Of a stretch of DNA of 64,000 bases, positions 24,423 through 32,826 are shown in pieces. The DNA is from an uncultured Mycoplasmatota bacterium (GTDB lineage: Bacteria > Bacillota_I > Bacilli_A > RF39 > UBA660), in the NCBI GenBank assembly GCA_900551455.1, contig URVV01000006.1:1-64000 (forward strand). The letters run 5' to 3'. The position numbers were made by a program, and so were the translations under genes. Position 1 is the first letter of the stretch; each line of letters starts with the position of its first letter. Below the pieces are notes generated by a model that saw nothing but the letters and a program-made list of their open reading frames with translations, did no database searches and had not been told where the DNA came from.

Positions 24423-26465
24423 TTATAGTTTTTCTTTTGCTTGTCTCATAGATAGTGTTGCTTCGTTAATAGCATCATCAATTGTTTTAACGTTATCAAT
24501 AATCATACTGTAACCTAAAGTAGCACCAAATTCGTGAGGAAGTGTTTTAAATTCTTTACTTAATCTTCTTGTATATTCGATGACTTTCTTTTCATCATAT
24601 CCGACCATATATATTAAGAATTCATTACCATCGGTTCTGATAATATCTGTATTTTCTTCTTGATTTACTATTAGGATACTAGCAGCTTTTTTGATAACTT
24701 CATCGCCTTCGGCGTGTCCATAATTATCATTAATATATTTAATATTATTAAGATCAATTATTACTATGGCTTGAGGATAGATAACGTTATCTTCCCAAGA
24801 TTTAATATTATAATTTAGATAATTTCTATTTTTTAAGGAGGTCATTACATCAATAAATTTTAGTTTTTCTTCTTTGTTCATTTCTTTTTTCTTTTTATTT
24901 GATCTAATTATTAAGTATACAGATATGCCAACTAGAAGGATACTTCCTAAAATTATTAATAGATATTTAAACATTATACTTAATTCATTTTTAGAATTGG
25001 TCATATAACTGGTATTATATTGATATTTTATTTCTTTGTAGTTAATACTTGATACGTAATAATTAAATAGTTCATAGAAGGTAGTATTTTTATTAACATC
25101 CCTTATTGTAAATACATAGTCTTTATCTAATTTGTCTTGATATATTACTTTAAAGTTTTTAAATTTTCTATCTTTGTAGTATTCATATGTATCTAAGTCC
25201 ATTATGATAATACTGTCATTCTTTACTCCTCGTAGGAGATCATCAGTATTAGAAAAGGCTAATTGATTAATACCATTTTGACCTAAATAATCATATAGAT
25301 AAGTGTTTGCTACGACATTTACTGTTTTTCCTTTTAGGCTTCTAATAGTATTTACGACGTAGTTTTCTTTACTTAAAATTACATAATCTTCTTTAAATGG
25401 ACTAATGGTGTTTAGTACGTCGACATTTACTCCGTTAATATTAAAGTTATTAAATAATAAGTCCACTTCACCTCGTGAGAAAGCTTGTTTTAAGGAGTTT
25501 ACATCGGGATATCCGACCATTTTAAAGTCAACGTTTACAAGATCTTCAAAGCCTGATAAATAGTTAGAAATTGTTCCAACAAATTCTTTATTAACGGTAT
25601 TTTCAAATGGCATATTTACAACATATCCATAGACATAGTTTGATGAGTTATAATTCATTTTTTCGGCTTCGCTTAATTTTCTATATTTAAAGAAAGTATT
25701 AATAAAGGAAGTTTTATAATCCTCTTTTTCATATTCTTTAAGGTATATCATAGTAAATTTATTTAAAATACTTCTTAGGGTTTTATCTTTATTTACTGTG
25801 ATAAGATAATTCTTATAAATATCGTATAAGTGATATGAGATGGTTAGATCTCTTTTTAGAATTTCATCTAGGTATAAATTTTTTGGTAAGATGATATAAT
25901 CAACTTCTTTATTAGTTAAATTAGTGAAAATTTCCTCTTCATCTTTACAGGTAGTATATTTAATATTTTTTATATTACTTAGAAAGTATCTGGCATTGCT
26001 AATATCATTATCAAATATTCCAATATTTTTATCTTGTAAGTCTTCAAGACTATTTAAACTATTTTTCTCATTTCCAACGATAACATAATAATCTTTAGAT
26101 AAGAGAATATCATTATCAGTAAGTTGATAATTATAATCTGTTACTTTAAAGGCAACATCTAATAAATTAGTATTTCCGCTTTGTAAGTATGGAACTTTAT
26201 TAAATTCTATATTGTAACTTTTAGTAAATTCTTCTAGATATGAGAAGATTATTCCTTCACCGTCTTGTCCATAGATAGGAACATCGTTATATACGCTTAT
26301 ATCAATGACATTATTTTTGTGATTATTGATCCAAGTTTTCTCTAATATTGAAAAACTAGAACTGTCTTTAGTATAGTTAAGGATAAATATTACTAGAGAT
26401 AATACTAGTATTAATCCGATAATGGATAAGACAATAATTTTATTTAATTTGTTATTTTTTTTCAT
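24423..26465 (-). CDS. membrane sensor with two SBP-like domains and a degenerate GGDEF domain
   Basis: 680 residues. N-terminal membrane helix (about 9-29), then two extracytoplasmic segments resembling family-3 solute-binding proteins (about 45-265 and 275-480), a second helix (about 497-517) and a C-terminal GGDEF domain (DVMTSLKNRNYLNYN, VIIDLNNIKYINDNYGHAEGDEVI). The active-site signature reads RTDGNEF instead of RxGGDEF, so cyclic-di-GMP synthesis is uncertain; it could bind nucleotide or be a relic. It probably senses an amino acid-like ligand outside. Preceded by the 153-residue membrane protein, followed by YihY. Confidence 0.85.
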   Translation of the reverse strand: MKKNNKLNKIIVLSIIGLILVLSLVIFILNYTKDSSSFSILEKTWINNHKNNVIDISVYNDVPIYGQDGEGIIFSYLEEFTKSYNIEFNKVPYLQSGNTNLLDVAFKVTDYNYQLTDNDILLSKDYYVIVGNEKNSLNSLEDLQDKNIGIFDNDISNARYFLSNIKNIKYTTCKDEEEIFTNLTNKEVDYIILPKNLYLDEILKRDLTISYHLYDIYKNYLITVNKDKTLRSILNKFTMIYLKEYEKEDYKTSFINTFFKYRKLSEAEKMNYNSSNYVYGYVVNMPFENTVNKEFVGTISNYLSGFEDLVNVDFKMVGYPDVNSLKQAFSRGEVDLLFNNFNINGVNVDVLNTISPFKEDYVILSKENYVVNTIRSLKGKTVNVVANTYLYDYLGQNGINQLAFSNTDDLLRGVKNDSIIIMDLDTYEYYKDRKFKNFKVIYQDKLDKDYVFTIRDVNKNTTFYELFNYYVSSINYKEIKYQYNTSYMTNSKNELSIMFKYLLIILGSILLVGISVYLIIRSNKKKKEMNKEEKLKFIDVMTSLKNRNYLNYNIKSWEDNVIYPQAIVIIDLNNIKYINDNYGHAEGDEVIKKAASILIVNQEENTDIIRTDGNEFLIYMVGYDEKKVIEYTRRLSKEFKTLPHEFGATLGYSMIIDNVKTIDDAINEATLSMRQAKEKL

Positions 26466-26474
26466 AATTTACTC

Positions 26475-26936
26475 CTAATTCTTAGTCCATGTAATGTGAT
26501 CCATATCTGGGTGTTTTGCTCCAGCTACGGTGTATGATTTATCTTCTTGGCCCTCTTCTACTTTAATGTTTTGAGTGATAAAGAATTCAAAGTCATATGC
26601 TTTTTTTATCTCATCAGTGTATTCTTTTAATGTATTATTGGCTATTTCTTTAGCTTTATCTTTTTTGACATTTTCTTTAAAAATGATTGTAGTATATATT
26701 ATTTTTCCTTGAGTCCTTATAGTTATATCTTCTACTTCATCCATTTTTTTAGTGTCATTGGTAACTTTTTCAATAATACTTTTGTCAACCTTTATTAGTC
26801 CATTTAATCTGTTACCATATTCGCCATTATTAGATGTAAATATCATTCTGGCAAAAATGATAAACATTATTATTAATAACACTAATGCTAAACATCCAAC
26901 TATTGCTAACCCCTTGTGTCTTCTTATTAAATTCAT
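26475..26936 (-). CDS. membrane-anchored extracytoplasmic protein, unknown
   Basis: 153 residues, not recognised. A basic start, one membrane helix (about 9-32) and an alpha/beta extracellular domain (VDKSIIEKVTNDTKKMDEVEDITIRTQGK). It is the first gene of the unit leading into the GGDEF sensor (9 bases) and YihY, so it might modulate that sensor, which is inference from position. A GGAGGTATTAT ribosome site and a good promoter precede it. Confidence 0.65.
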   Translation of the reverse strand: MNLIRRHKGLAIVGCLALVLLIIMFIIFARMIFTSNNGEYGNRLNGLIKVDKSIIEKVTNDTKKMDEVEDITIRTQGKIIYTTIIFKENVKKDKAKEIANNTLKEYTDEIKKAYDFEFFITQNIKVEEGQEDKSYTVAGAKHPDMDHITWTKN

Positions 26937-26958
26937 ATAATACCTCCACTATGTTTTA

Positions 26959-26987
26959 ATTATACAATAAAACTATTATTTTTTCAA
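26959..26987 (-). promoter_or_regulatory. promoter of the GGDEF-sensor operon
   Basis: TTGAAA (26987-26982), 17-base spacer, TATAAT (26964-26959). Confidence 0.8.
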
Positions 26988-27041
26988 TTACTAATATATA
27001 ATATGCTGATATTACTTCTATTTTGTTTATAGATATTTAAA

Positions 27042-27063
27042 AATTAGCTAGAATTAGCTAATT
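27042..27063 (-). terminator. terminator after the lipoprotein gene
   Basis: AATTAGCTA/TAGCTAATT with a 4-base loop and a short T run on the minus strand. Confidence 0.7.
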
Positions 27064-27076
27064 TATTTATTAATAA

Positions 27077-27619
27077 TTATTGGCATTTATATGGTGAAGA
27101 GGCATAGTTTTCTTTGATAGCTTCTAAAGTGGCGGTTGAAAGATATTCTTTGCTTTCTTCAGAATTTAGGTCAACCTCTGAGACTACGGTGATGACTTTA
27201 TCTTTTAGGCTTACTTCACAAGTTTTATAAGTTTTTTGATCTTTGTTTTTGCAATCATTTTCATAGTATTTTTTTAATGACTCCATATTGTAGTCTACAA
27301 GAAATTTATAAGTAGTTATGTCATAATATGCTAACAATTTATCACCTGCTTTGTTGAAATCATAACTCCTAGAAAAACTAATTTCAACGGCTTGTTTTCC
27401 AGCGTTAGGTTCATTTAGAACTTCTTCTTTGGTAAGGTAATAAACTTGACTTGTATTAGATGTTTCTGTTCTAGTACAAATATATTTATTGGTATAACTT
27501 ATCTTTTCAGGGTCGCCATTATTTGTTTTAGTGTTTTCACAACCGGTTGCTAGAAGTAAACTACTAACTAGGATAGTTGACAATAAAATTTTTTTCTTTA
27601 TTTTGTATCCTCCTTTCAT
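27077..27619 (-). CDS. predicted lipoprotein, start codon uncertain
   Basis: 180 residues if started at the ATG at 27619. A Lys-rich start, hydrophobic core and lipobox ending LLATGC indicate a lipid-anchored surface protein; the mature part has further Cys (CTRTET, NDCKNKD, KTCEVS, PYKCQ) that may pair. The ATG has no ribosome site before it and sits at the predicted transcription start. A perfect AGGAGG lies just after it, 7 bases upstream of an in-frame ATA at 27601, so either a leaderless ATG or a rare ATA start is used. Family not recognised. Confidence 0.65.
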   Translation of the reverse strand: MKGGYKIKKKILLSTILVSSLLLATGCENTKTNNGDPEKISYTNKYICTRTETSNTSQVYYLTKEEVLNEPNAGKQAVEISFSRSYDFNKAGDKLLAYYDITTYKFLVDYNMESLKKYYENDCKNKDQKTYKTCEVSLKDKVITVVSEVDLNSEESKEYLSTATLEAIKENYASSPYKCQ

Positions 27620-27623
27620 TATA

Positions 27624-27652
27624 ATTATATAGTAAAAATACTATTTAGTCTA
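27624..27652 (-). promoter_or_regulatory. promoter of the lipoprotein gene
   Basis: TAGACT (27652-27647), 17-base spacer, TATAAT (27629-27624); start point predicted at about 27617-27619. Confidence 0.7.
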
Positions 27653-27664
27653 TATAAATGATAT

Positions 27665-29665
27665 TTAATCGGTATCTTCAATCTTTTTTAATTCATTATA
27701 GATATTTGGATATGCTTCTTTGTTGGAAAGAAATTTCGGAAGAAATTCTGTAACGTCTTCTTTGACTCTTAGAAGCATTTGATAGTCTTTTTTTACATTT
27801 GCTAGTTTTAATCCGGCTTCGCCACTTTGTCTAATGCCAAATAGGTCTCCTTCTCCACGATTTTTGAAGTCATATTCACTTATTTCAAAGCCGTCTGAAC
27901 AGTTTTCTAAGAATTTTAATCTTTCTTGATATTCTTTGGCGATAAGGATACAGTAACTTTGGATATTGCTACGGCCGACACGACCTCTTAATTGATGAAT
28001 AGTAGATAGGCCAAAGAAGTTAGCGTCAAAAATTACTATCATACTGGCATTAGGAACATTTACTCCGACTTCTATTACGGTAGTGGAAATTAAAATATCT
28101 ATTTTACCTTCTTCGTATTCTTTCATTATTTTGTTTTTTTCGGTGGCTTCTAGTTTTCCGTGAATGGATTTTATTTTACAAATTTTGCCAAAGGCTTTGT
28201 TCATTTTTTCTTCTAAATCAGTAATATTTTCTTTTTCATCACTGTCACTATCAATCATTGGAGCTATGACGTATATTTGATGATGATTGTCTAATTCTTT
28301 TTTCATTAGTTCTAGAACTGTTAGAATATCTTTTTCTTTTTTAAAGTATGTTATAACTGGTTTTCTTCCTGATGGTTTTGTTTTGATATTAGATATTTCC
28401 ATATCTCCATAAATAGTTAGGGCATAAGTTCTTGGAATAGGTGTAGCACTCATAGATAAGACATCAGGAGCGATTCCTTTATTTTTAAAAATGGTACGTT
28501 GATTTACTCCGAAGCGATGTTGTTCATCCGTTATTACTAAACCAAGATTATGATATTTGACACTTTCTTGAATTAAACTATGAGTCCCAATAATTAGATC
28601 TATTTTACCATTTTCTAGATTATTATAAATACTGTCTTTTTCTTTTTTGGGGGTTGATGAGGTTAGTAGTTGAATATTTATTGGATAGTTTTTAAATAGT
28701 TTTTTGGCCTCTTGATAGTGTTGGGTAGCAAGTAATTCAGTTGGTACCATTATAGCTGTTTGATAGTTTGTTAAGTAATTAGCATAAGCTGATATTAAAG
28801 CAATAATGGTTTTTCCACTACCGACATCCCCTTGTAATAATCGATTCATTCTTTTTGGACTAGACATATCTGATAGGATTTCTTCTAGAGAAGTCTTCTG
28901 ATCAATAGTTAGTTCATATGGTAGTGAATTAACTAAGGCAGTTATTTTTTCTTTATTTATGTTTCTGATTATCGATAAAGTATCTTTGGATATTTTGTTT
29001 TTTAAGTAATTTATCTTTAGTAAATAGATAAATAATTCTTCATATTTTAATCTTTGCCTAGCTTTTTTGAGATTGGTAACATCAGTAGGGTTATGTATTT
29101 CAGAGATAGCTTCATATTTGTTTAAGAAATTATATTTTTCAATTATGTATTGGGGTAATTTCTCTGTTGGTTTATAACCGTTCATTATTAGGGAGGTTAT
29201 AAATTTAGATATACTCTTTCTAGATAAGCCATTAGTTGTATAGTAGATACTTTCTATTTTAGGAATTATTGGTAGTCTTTCTAAGCGAACATCGGTAGCA
29301 ATAACAGAATTTCTTAGTTTGTCATATTTGCCAATAATTGTTACGTAATTACCCATTTTTAAATTTTCCATTAGATATACTTTATTATAAATGGTAACAT
29401 TTAAAATACTCTGAGTTGTGCTTATTCTGAAGATTATTTTTTTTAATTTTGGTGTTAGATAGATTATAGTAGGTTGTCCTTCAATTACTCCATCTATTAC
29501 TATTTTGTCGCCATCTTTCATTTCTGCAAGGTTACTTTTTTTTAAGACTTCATATCTAAACGGATAATGGCTTATTAGATCTTCAATGGTATATATTCTT
29601 AATTTAGCTAATAGTTCAATTGTTTTTGGGCCAATGCCCTCTACTTGTTCTAATTCGTTATTCAT
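27665..29665 (-). CDS. recG: ATP-dependent DNA helicase RecG
   Basis: 666 residues. It remodels stalled forks and Holliday junctions. N-terminal wedge/OB domain (EGIGPKTIELLAKL, KKSNLAEMKDGDKIVIDG), Walker A GDVGSGKT, the Walker B/DExH box DEQHRFG, SMSATPIPRT (motif III), TTVIEVGVNVPNAS and QLRGRVGRS (motifs V and VI), then the C-terminal QSGEAGLKLANV region. All helicase motifs are intact and the length is normal. Strong AGGAGG site; own promoter. Confidence 0.97.
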   Translation of the reverse strand: MNNELEQVEGIGPKTIELLAKLRIYTIEDLISHYPFRYEVLKKSNLAEMKDGDKIVIDGVIEGQPTIIYLTPKLKKIIFRISTTQSILNVTIYNKVYLMENLKMGNYVTIIGKYDKLRNSVIATDVRLERLPIIPKIESIYYTTNGLSRKSISKFITSLIMNGYKPTEKLPQYIIEKYNFLNKYEAISEIHNPTDVTNLKKARQRLKYEELFIYLLKINYLKNKISKDTLSIIRNINKEKITALVNSLPYELTIDQKTSLEEILSDMSSPKRMNRLLQGDVGSGKTIIALISAYANYLTNYQTAIMVPTELLATQHYQEAKKLFKNYPINIQLLTSSTPKKEKDSIYNNLENGKIDLIIGTHSLIQESVKYHNLGLVITDEQHRFGVNQRTIFKNKGIAPDVLSMSATPIPRTYALTIYGDMEISNIKTKPSGRKPVITYFKKEKDILTVLELMKKELDNHHQIYVIAPMIDSDSDEKENITDLEEKMNKAFGKICKIKSIHGKLEATEKNKIMKEYEEGKIDILISTTVIEVGVNVPNASMIVIFDANFFGLSTIHQLRGRVGRSNIQSYCILIAKEYQERLKFLENCSDGFEISEYDFKNRGEGDLFGIRQSGEAGLKLANVKKDYQMLLRVKEDVTEFLPKFLSNKEAYPNIYNELKKIEDTD

Positions 29666-29688
29666 ATTACCTCCTGGATTGTATTTTA

Positions 29689-29718
29689 ATTATATCACGT
29701 AAATTAACTAGTTGTCTA
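29689..29718 (-). promoter_or_regulatory. promoter of recG with inverted repeat over the -35 box
   Basis: TAGACA (29718-29713), 18-base spacer, TATAAT (29694-29689). A TAACTAG/CTAGTTA inverted repeat covers the -35 region. Confidence 0.65.
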
Positions 29719-29730
29719 GTTATAGAAAAA

Positions 29731-29767
29731 GAAAAAGCACTTATTTTGATTTAATTTGGGCTTTTTC
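29731..29767 (-). terminator. terminator at the end of the 359-residue gene
   Basis: GAAAAAGC/GCTTTTTC arms; the stop codon at 29741 lies in the loop and a T-rich tail follows. Confidence 0.7.
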
Positions 29768-30820
29768 TTCGATTAATTCTAATAAAATTGATTTTAGGAT
29801 AGTTATCATATCTTTAGTATTAATACTTATTTTAAAGTCACTGGTATTGTTAATAATATTTTCTAATATTAGATGATCATCTTTAAAATAATACGTTCCT
29901 TTTTTGGTTATTTCTTTTATTTTGTCAAAGAGATAATCATTCGGTATGGTTACTTTGTTCCATTTTGCTAAGGAGGTAGTTTCTTCTTTTGGGGAAATAG
30001 CTGCTAAGAGATATAATTCAGTTATCTTTATGTTATCTATTTTAAATTTACTGGTATTTATATATTTTATAAAATTATTCATATTAGTATTTATTAAATA
30101 TGTTAGGATTAATGAGATATAAATACTATCTTCATTAGGGTTATTTTCTTCTTGTAAGAGATAGAATTTTATTAATGAAGCAATGGTATTTAAATGGCTA
30201 GTATTTATTTCTTTTTTGTTAAAGAGATTTGGATAGTATTTTATATCTAAAAGATAATCAAAAATTTCATAAAATTCAGTAATAGGAATTTTGATTTTTT
30301 TTTCGGTAGTTAAGATATATAGGTATTCTTCTTCAAGATAGTATGGGTTATGAAGAATGGTATTTGCTATTTCTTCCCTTTTTTGGTTATATTCAGGTGC
30401 TAAGTCGTTTTTATGCATTTTTAATTTAGTAAATTTGTCTATTAAATTAGTTATTTCTTCTTTATTTTTTGATTTTAAAATATTATTTATATCTAAATTA
30501 TCTTTATTATATTTATTTATGGTATCGGATTTTTCTTGATATATTGATAGAATACTGTTAAGCAGTGTATCTATGTGTTCTTCTTTTGATTTTAATTGAA
30601 TTTTTATTTTTAGGTTGTTTACTTTCCTTAGAAAATCATCAATGATTTCTTGTTCTTCTTGATAAATTTTTTTATCATAGATACTTCCACTTAGCGTTAG
30701 GAGGGTTAAATAGAAGTTTACTTTTAAATCTTTTTGATAGATTGTTCTAGGTATTTCACTGTTTTTTTCTAAGAGGTTTATTAAAAATTGTGGATATGTC
30801 ATGATTTCATTTACTTCCAT
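29741..30820 (-). CDS. helical cytoplasmic protein, unknown
   Basis: 359 residues, not recognised. No signal peptide or membrane segment; mainly alpha-helical with many Lys, Glu, Ile and Asn, and a coiled-coil-like middle (KSKNKEEITNLIDKFTKLKM). It stands alone between cotE and recG with its own promoter and terminator; GGGAG precedes the ATG. It resembles the 344-residue protein at 44756-45790 in size, composition and all-helical character, but no clear sequence relationship was established. Confidence 0.5.
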   Translation of the reverse strand: MEVNEIMTYPQFLINLLEKNSEIPRTIYQKDLKVNFYLTLLTLSGSIYDKKIYQEEQEIIDDFLRKVNNLKIKIQLKSKEEHIDTLLNSILSIYQEKSDTINKYNKDNLDINNILKSKNKEEITNLIDKFTKLKMHKNDLAPEYNQKREEIANTILHNPYYLEEEYLYILTTEKKIKIPITEFYEIFDYLLDIKYYPNLFNKKEINTSHLNTIASLIKFYLLQEENNPNEDSIYISLILTYLINTNMNNFIKYINTSKFKIDNIKITELYLLAAISPKEETTSLAKWNKVTIPNDYLFDKIKEITKKGTYYFKDDHLILENIINNTSDFKISINTKDMITILKSILLELIEEKAQIKSK

Positions 30821-30842
30821 ATAATCGCTCCCTAGTATATTA

Positions 30843-30872
30843 ATTATACTAGATACGAAGATATTTAGTCAA
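30843..30872 (-). promoter_or_regulatory. promoter of the 359-residue gene
   Basis: TTGACT (30872-30867), 18-base spacer, TATAAT (30848-30843), directly after the cotE terminator. Confidence 0.75.
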
Positions 30873-30899
30873 GGAAAAAAGAGATTATTTTATGATCTC
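30873..30899 (-). terminator. terminator at the end of cotE
   Basis: GAGAT/ATCTC stem and six T residues on the minus strand; the cotE stop lies in the loop. Confidence 0.75.
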
Positions 30900-31409
30900 T
30901 TCATTGATATAATTTTCATTAATTTTATCGATGCTTTTATCTTCTTCGCTATCTAAGTTATCCCAAGTTTCTTCTTCATCAACGGATGAAATTTTTACTT
31001 TAGTGTCACCGATTATTTCAAGTCCAAGTTCTTTTTCTATTTCTAGATTAATATTGGTACCATCAGATTTTGCTGAGATGCAAGTTGGTTGTTTTAAACT
31101 TCTTACAATTATATCTTTGTTAACGATATCTTTGTTAGAAGTTGACATTTTTTCTTCTTCAGTATAGGTTATTTTTTTTGTTATAACAGCGGTTTTTGTA
31201 TCTGAATCATATGAATACCAGATATTTGCATCAAAACTACCATTTATTAGAATTTTTCCATTATCTTCCCTAGCAGAAAAATTATGGTTAATGATCCAGC
31301 AACCTAAGATGGTGGTAGGAACTTGTTCTACGGTTATTTGATAGGAATTACGATATTTTTTCTTTCCTTTTCCAATGACGGCTTTGGTAACTATCTCTTT
31401 GTATGCCAT
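30885..31409 (-). CDS. cotE: outer spore coat morphogenetic protein CotE
   Basis: 174 residues from the ATG at 31409 (MAYKEIVTKAV), 7 bases after GGAG. It matches Bacillus CotE from memory of that family: EIVTKAVIGKGKKKY at the start, then TILGCWIINHNF, INGSFDANIWYSYDSDTKTAVI, VRSLKQPTCISA, GLEIIGDTKVKI and an acidic Glu/Asp-rich tail. CotE assembles the outer coat around the forespore in the mother cell. Length is close to the Bacillus protein (about 180). Strong evidence that the organism, or its recent ancestors, sporulates. Confidence 0.9.
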   Translation of the reverse strand: MAYKEIVTKAVIGKGKKKYRNSYQITVEQVPTTILGCWIINHNFSAREDNGKILINGSFDANIWYSYDSDTKTAVITKKITYTEEEKMSTSNKDIVNKDIIVRSLKQPTCISAKSDGTNINLEIEKELGLEIIGDTKVKISSVDEEETWDNLDSEEDKSIDKINENYINEEIIK

Positions 31410-31445
31410 TATATCACTCCTCACTTTAAGATATGCTAAAATAAT

Positions 31446-31472
31446 AAAAAAAGCACTTTTTTATGCTTTTTT
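31446..31472 (-). terminator. terminator at the end of the 129-residue gene
   Basis: AAAAAGCA/TGCTTTTT stem; the stop codon at 31461 lies in the loop and a T run follows on the minus strand. Confidence 0.8.
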
Positions 31473-31850
31473 ATTATTTTTTTTAGAGTTTAATTTTGTT
31501 TCTTTATATAGGTAGTATCTTCCTAATAATCCGTAACAAATAATTATTAGAAGTATTAAGATAACAATACCAATAATTACTTTAAATATCATCCTTTTTA
31601 TTAGATATACTACTAGTAAATAAGTAGTGGTAATAATAAAGGAATTGATGATACTATAGGTATATTGAAAGGCTCTGAAATTTATTTTTTTGGGATCTAT
31701 TGCGTAAATTCCTGATAAATAAATTAACTCTAGTGGCATTTCATCTTTTTTTAGTTTTTTATTTTTTCTTACAAATAGAAAGTAATTTAGAAAGAAAACG
31801 AGTATGAAGATGATTAGTCCTTCTAATAAAATTTGGATATATATATTCAT
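31461..31850 (-). CDS. small membrane protein with three helices, unknown
   Basis: 129 residues. Membrane helices at about 6-26, 64-84 and 88-110, with the loop KNKKLKKDEMPLELIYLSGIYAIDP between the first two and a Lys-rich tail. The DEMPLELIYL...Y.IDP loop looks conserved-type, but no named family is recognised. It lies 16 bases after nrnA in the ackA-nrnA transcript, with an AAAGGATGAT site. Function unknown. Confidence 0.65.
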   Translation of the reverse strand: MNIYIQILLEGLIIFILVFFLNYFLFVRKNKKLKKDEMPLELIYLSGIYAIDPKKINFRAFQYTYSIINSFIITTTYLLVVYLIKRMIFKVIIGIVILILLIIICYGLLGRYYLYKETKLNSKKNNKKA

Positions 31851-31866
31851 AAAATCATCCTTTCTA

Positions 31867-32826
31867 TCAGTCTTTGTTGTGGTATTCTTTGGCTACTTCG
31901 TCTAATTCTTTTAGGAGTGATTCGGCATCTTCCCAACTTGTTAATCTTGCTCCTGAAGCGTATGGATGGCCTCCCCCACCATAGTTGCTTGCTACTTCAT
32001 TTATTATAGGTCCTCTAGAACGAATATTAGCTTTAATTATTTTCATTTTAGTATCTTCAGAGAAGAAAACCCAGATAAGTATTTCTTTAACAAACTTTAA
32101 ATCATTTATCATATTACCTGCTGTGGCTGAATCTACTTGATATTTTTTCATTATATCTTCAGTTAGTTTAATGTATGCAACATTGTTTTCGGTTAAAATA
32201 AGATTTTGATAAATGTATCCTTGAAACTTTATTTCAGAGATTGGTCTTGAATATAATGGTTCATATAATTTAGTAAATTCTATATTAGTCATATCTAAGA
32301 GTTTGCTTACTAAACGAATTGTTTCGTTAGTAGTATAGTCGTGAAGAAATCTGTCTGTATCTCCTACGATACCTATATAAATATTCTCAGCAATTTTTTT
32401 GGTTAGTTTTAATTTATTATCTAGAGCAAATTTAAAGATTAGTTGGCTAGCACTACTAGCAGTATCTTCAATATATTCAAGATCGGCATATTTTTCTACG
32501 AATGGATGATGATCTATTTTGATTACATATGCAAAATTGGTTACATCTTTTATATCTTCAATTCTTTTTTTATCAGGGGTATCTAGAACTATTAGAAGGG
32601 TTTCTTTAGGATCTAGATCATCTATTTTTTCTAAATTTCCCATAAATCTAAAGCGTGAAGCGATTGCGCCTACGGCATATACGTTTTTATCTTTGAAGTT
32701 AGTTTTTATTAATTCTTTTAGAGCGAATTGACTTCCTAGAGCATCAGGATCTGCTCCGATGTGTCTAGCAATAACGATGTTTTGGTATTTTTTTATTTGT
32801 TTTAAAATATCTTTAAATAATTTCAT
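31867..32826 (-). CDS. nrnA: DHH-family nanoRNase/pAp phosphatase
   Basis: 319 residues. It degrades 2-5 nt RNA fragments and dephosphorylates pAp. The DHH-domain motifs are complete: ARHIGADPDALGSQ, VLDTPD, DHHPFVEKYAD and a D in GIVGDTDRF. The C-terminal DHHA1 domain ends in YGGGGHPYASGARL, which binds substrate. It overlaps ackA by 14 bases with no clear ribosome site of its own, so translation is probably coupled to ackA. Ends in TGA. Confidence 0.93.
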   Translation of the reverse strand: MKLFKDILKQIKKYQNIVIARHIGADPDALGSQFALKELIKTNFKDKNVYAVGAIASRFRFMGNLEKIDDLDPKETLLIVLDTPDKKRIEDIKDVTNFAYVIKIDHHPFVEKYADLEYIEDTASSASQLIFKFALDNKLKLTKKIAENIYIGIVGDTDRFLHDYTTNETIRLVSKLLDMTNIEFTKLYEPLYSRPISEIKFQGYIYQNLILTENNVAYIKLTEDIMKKYQVDSATAGNMINDLKFVKEILIWVFFSEDTKMKIIKANIRSRGPIINEVASNYGGGGHPYASGARLTSWEDAESLLKELDEVAKEYHNKD

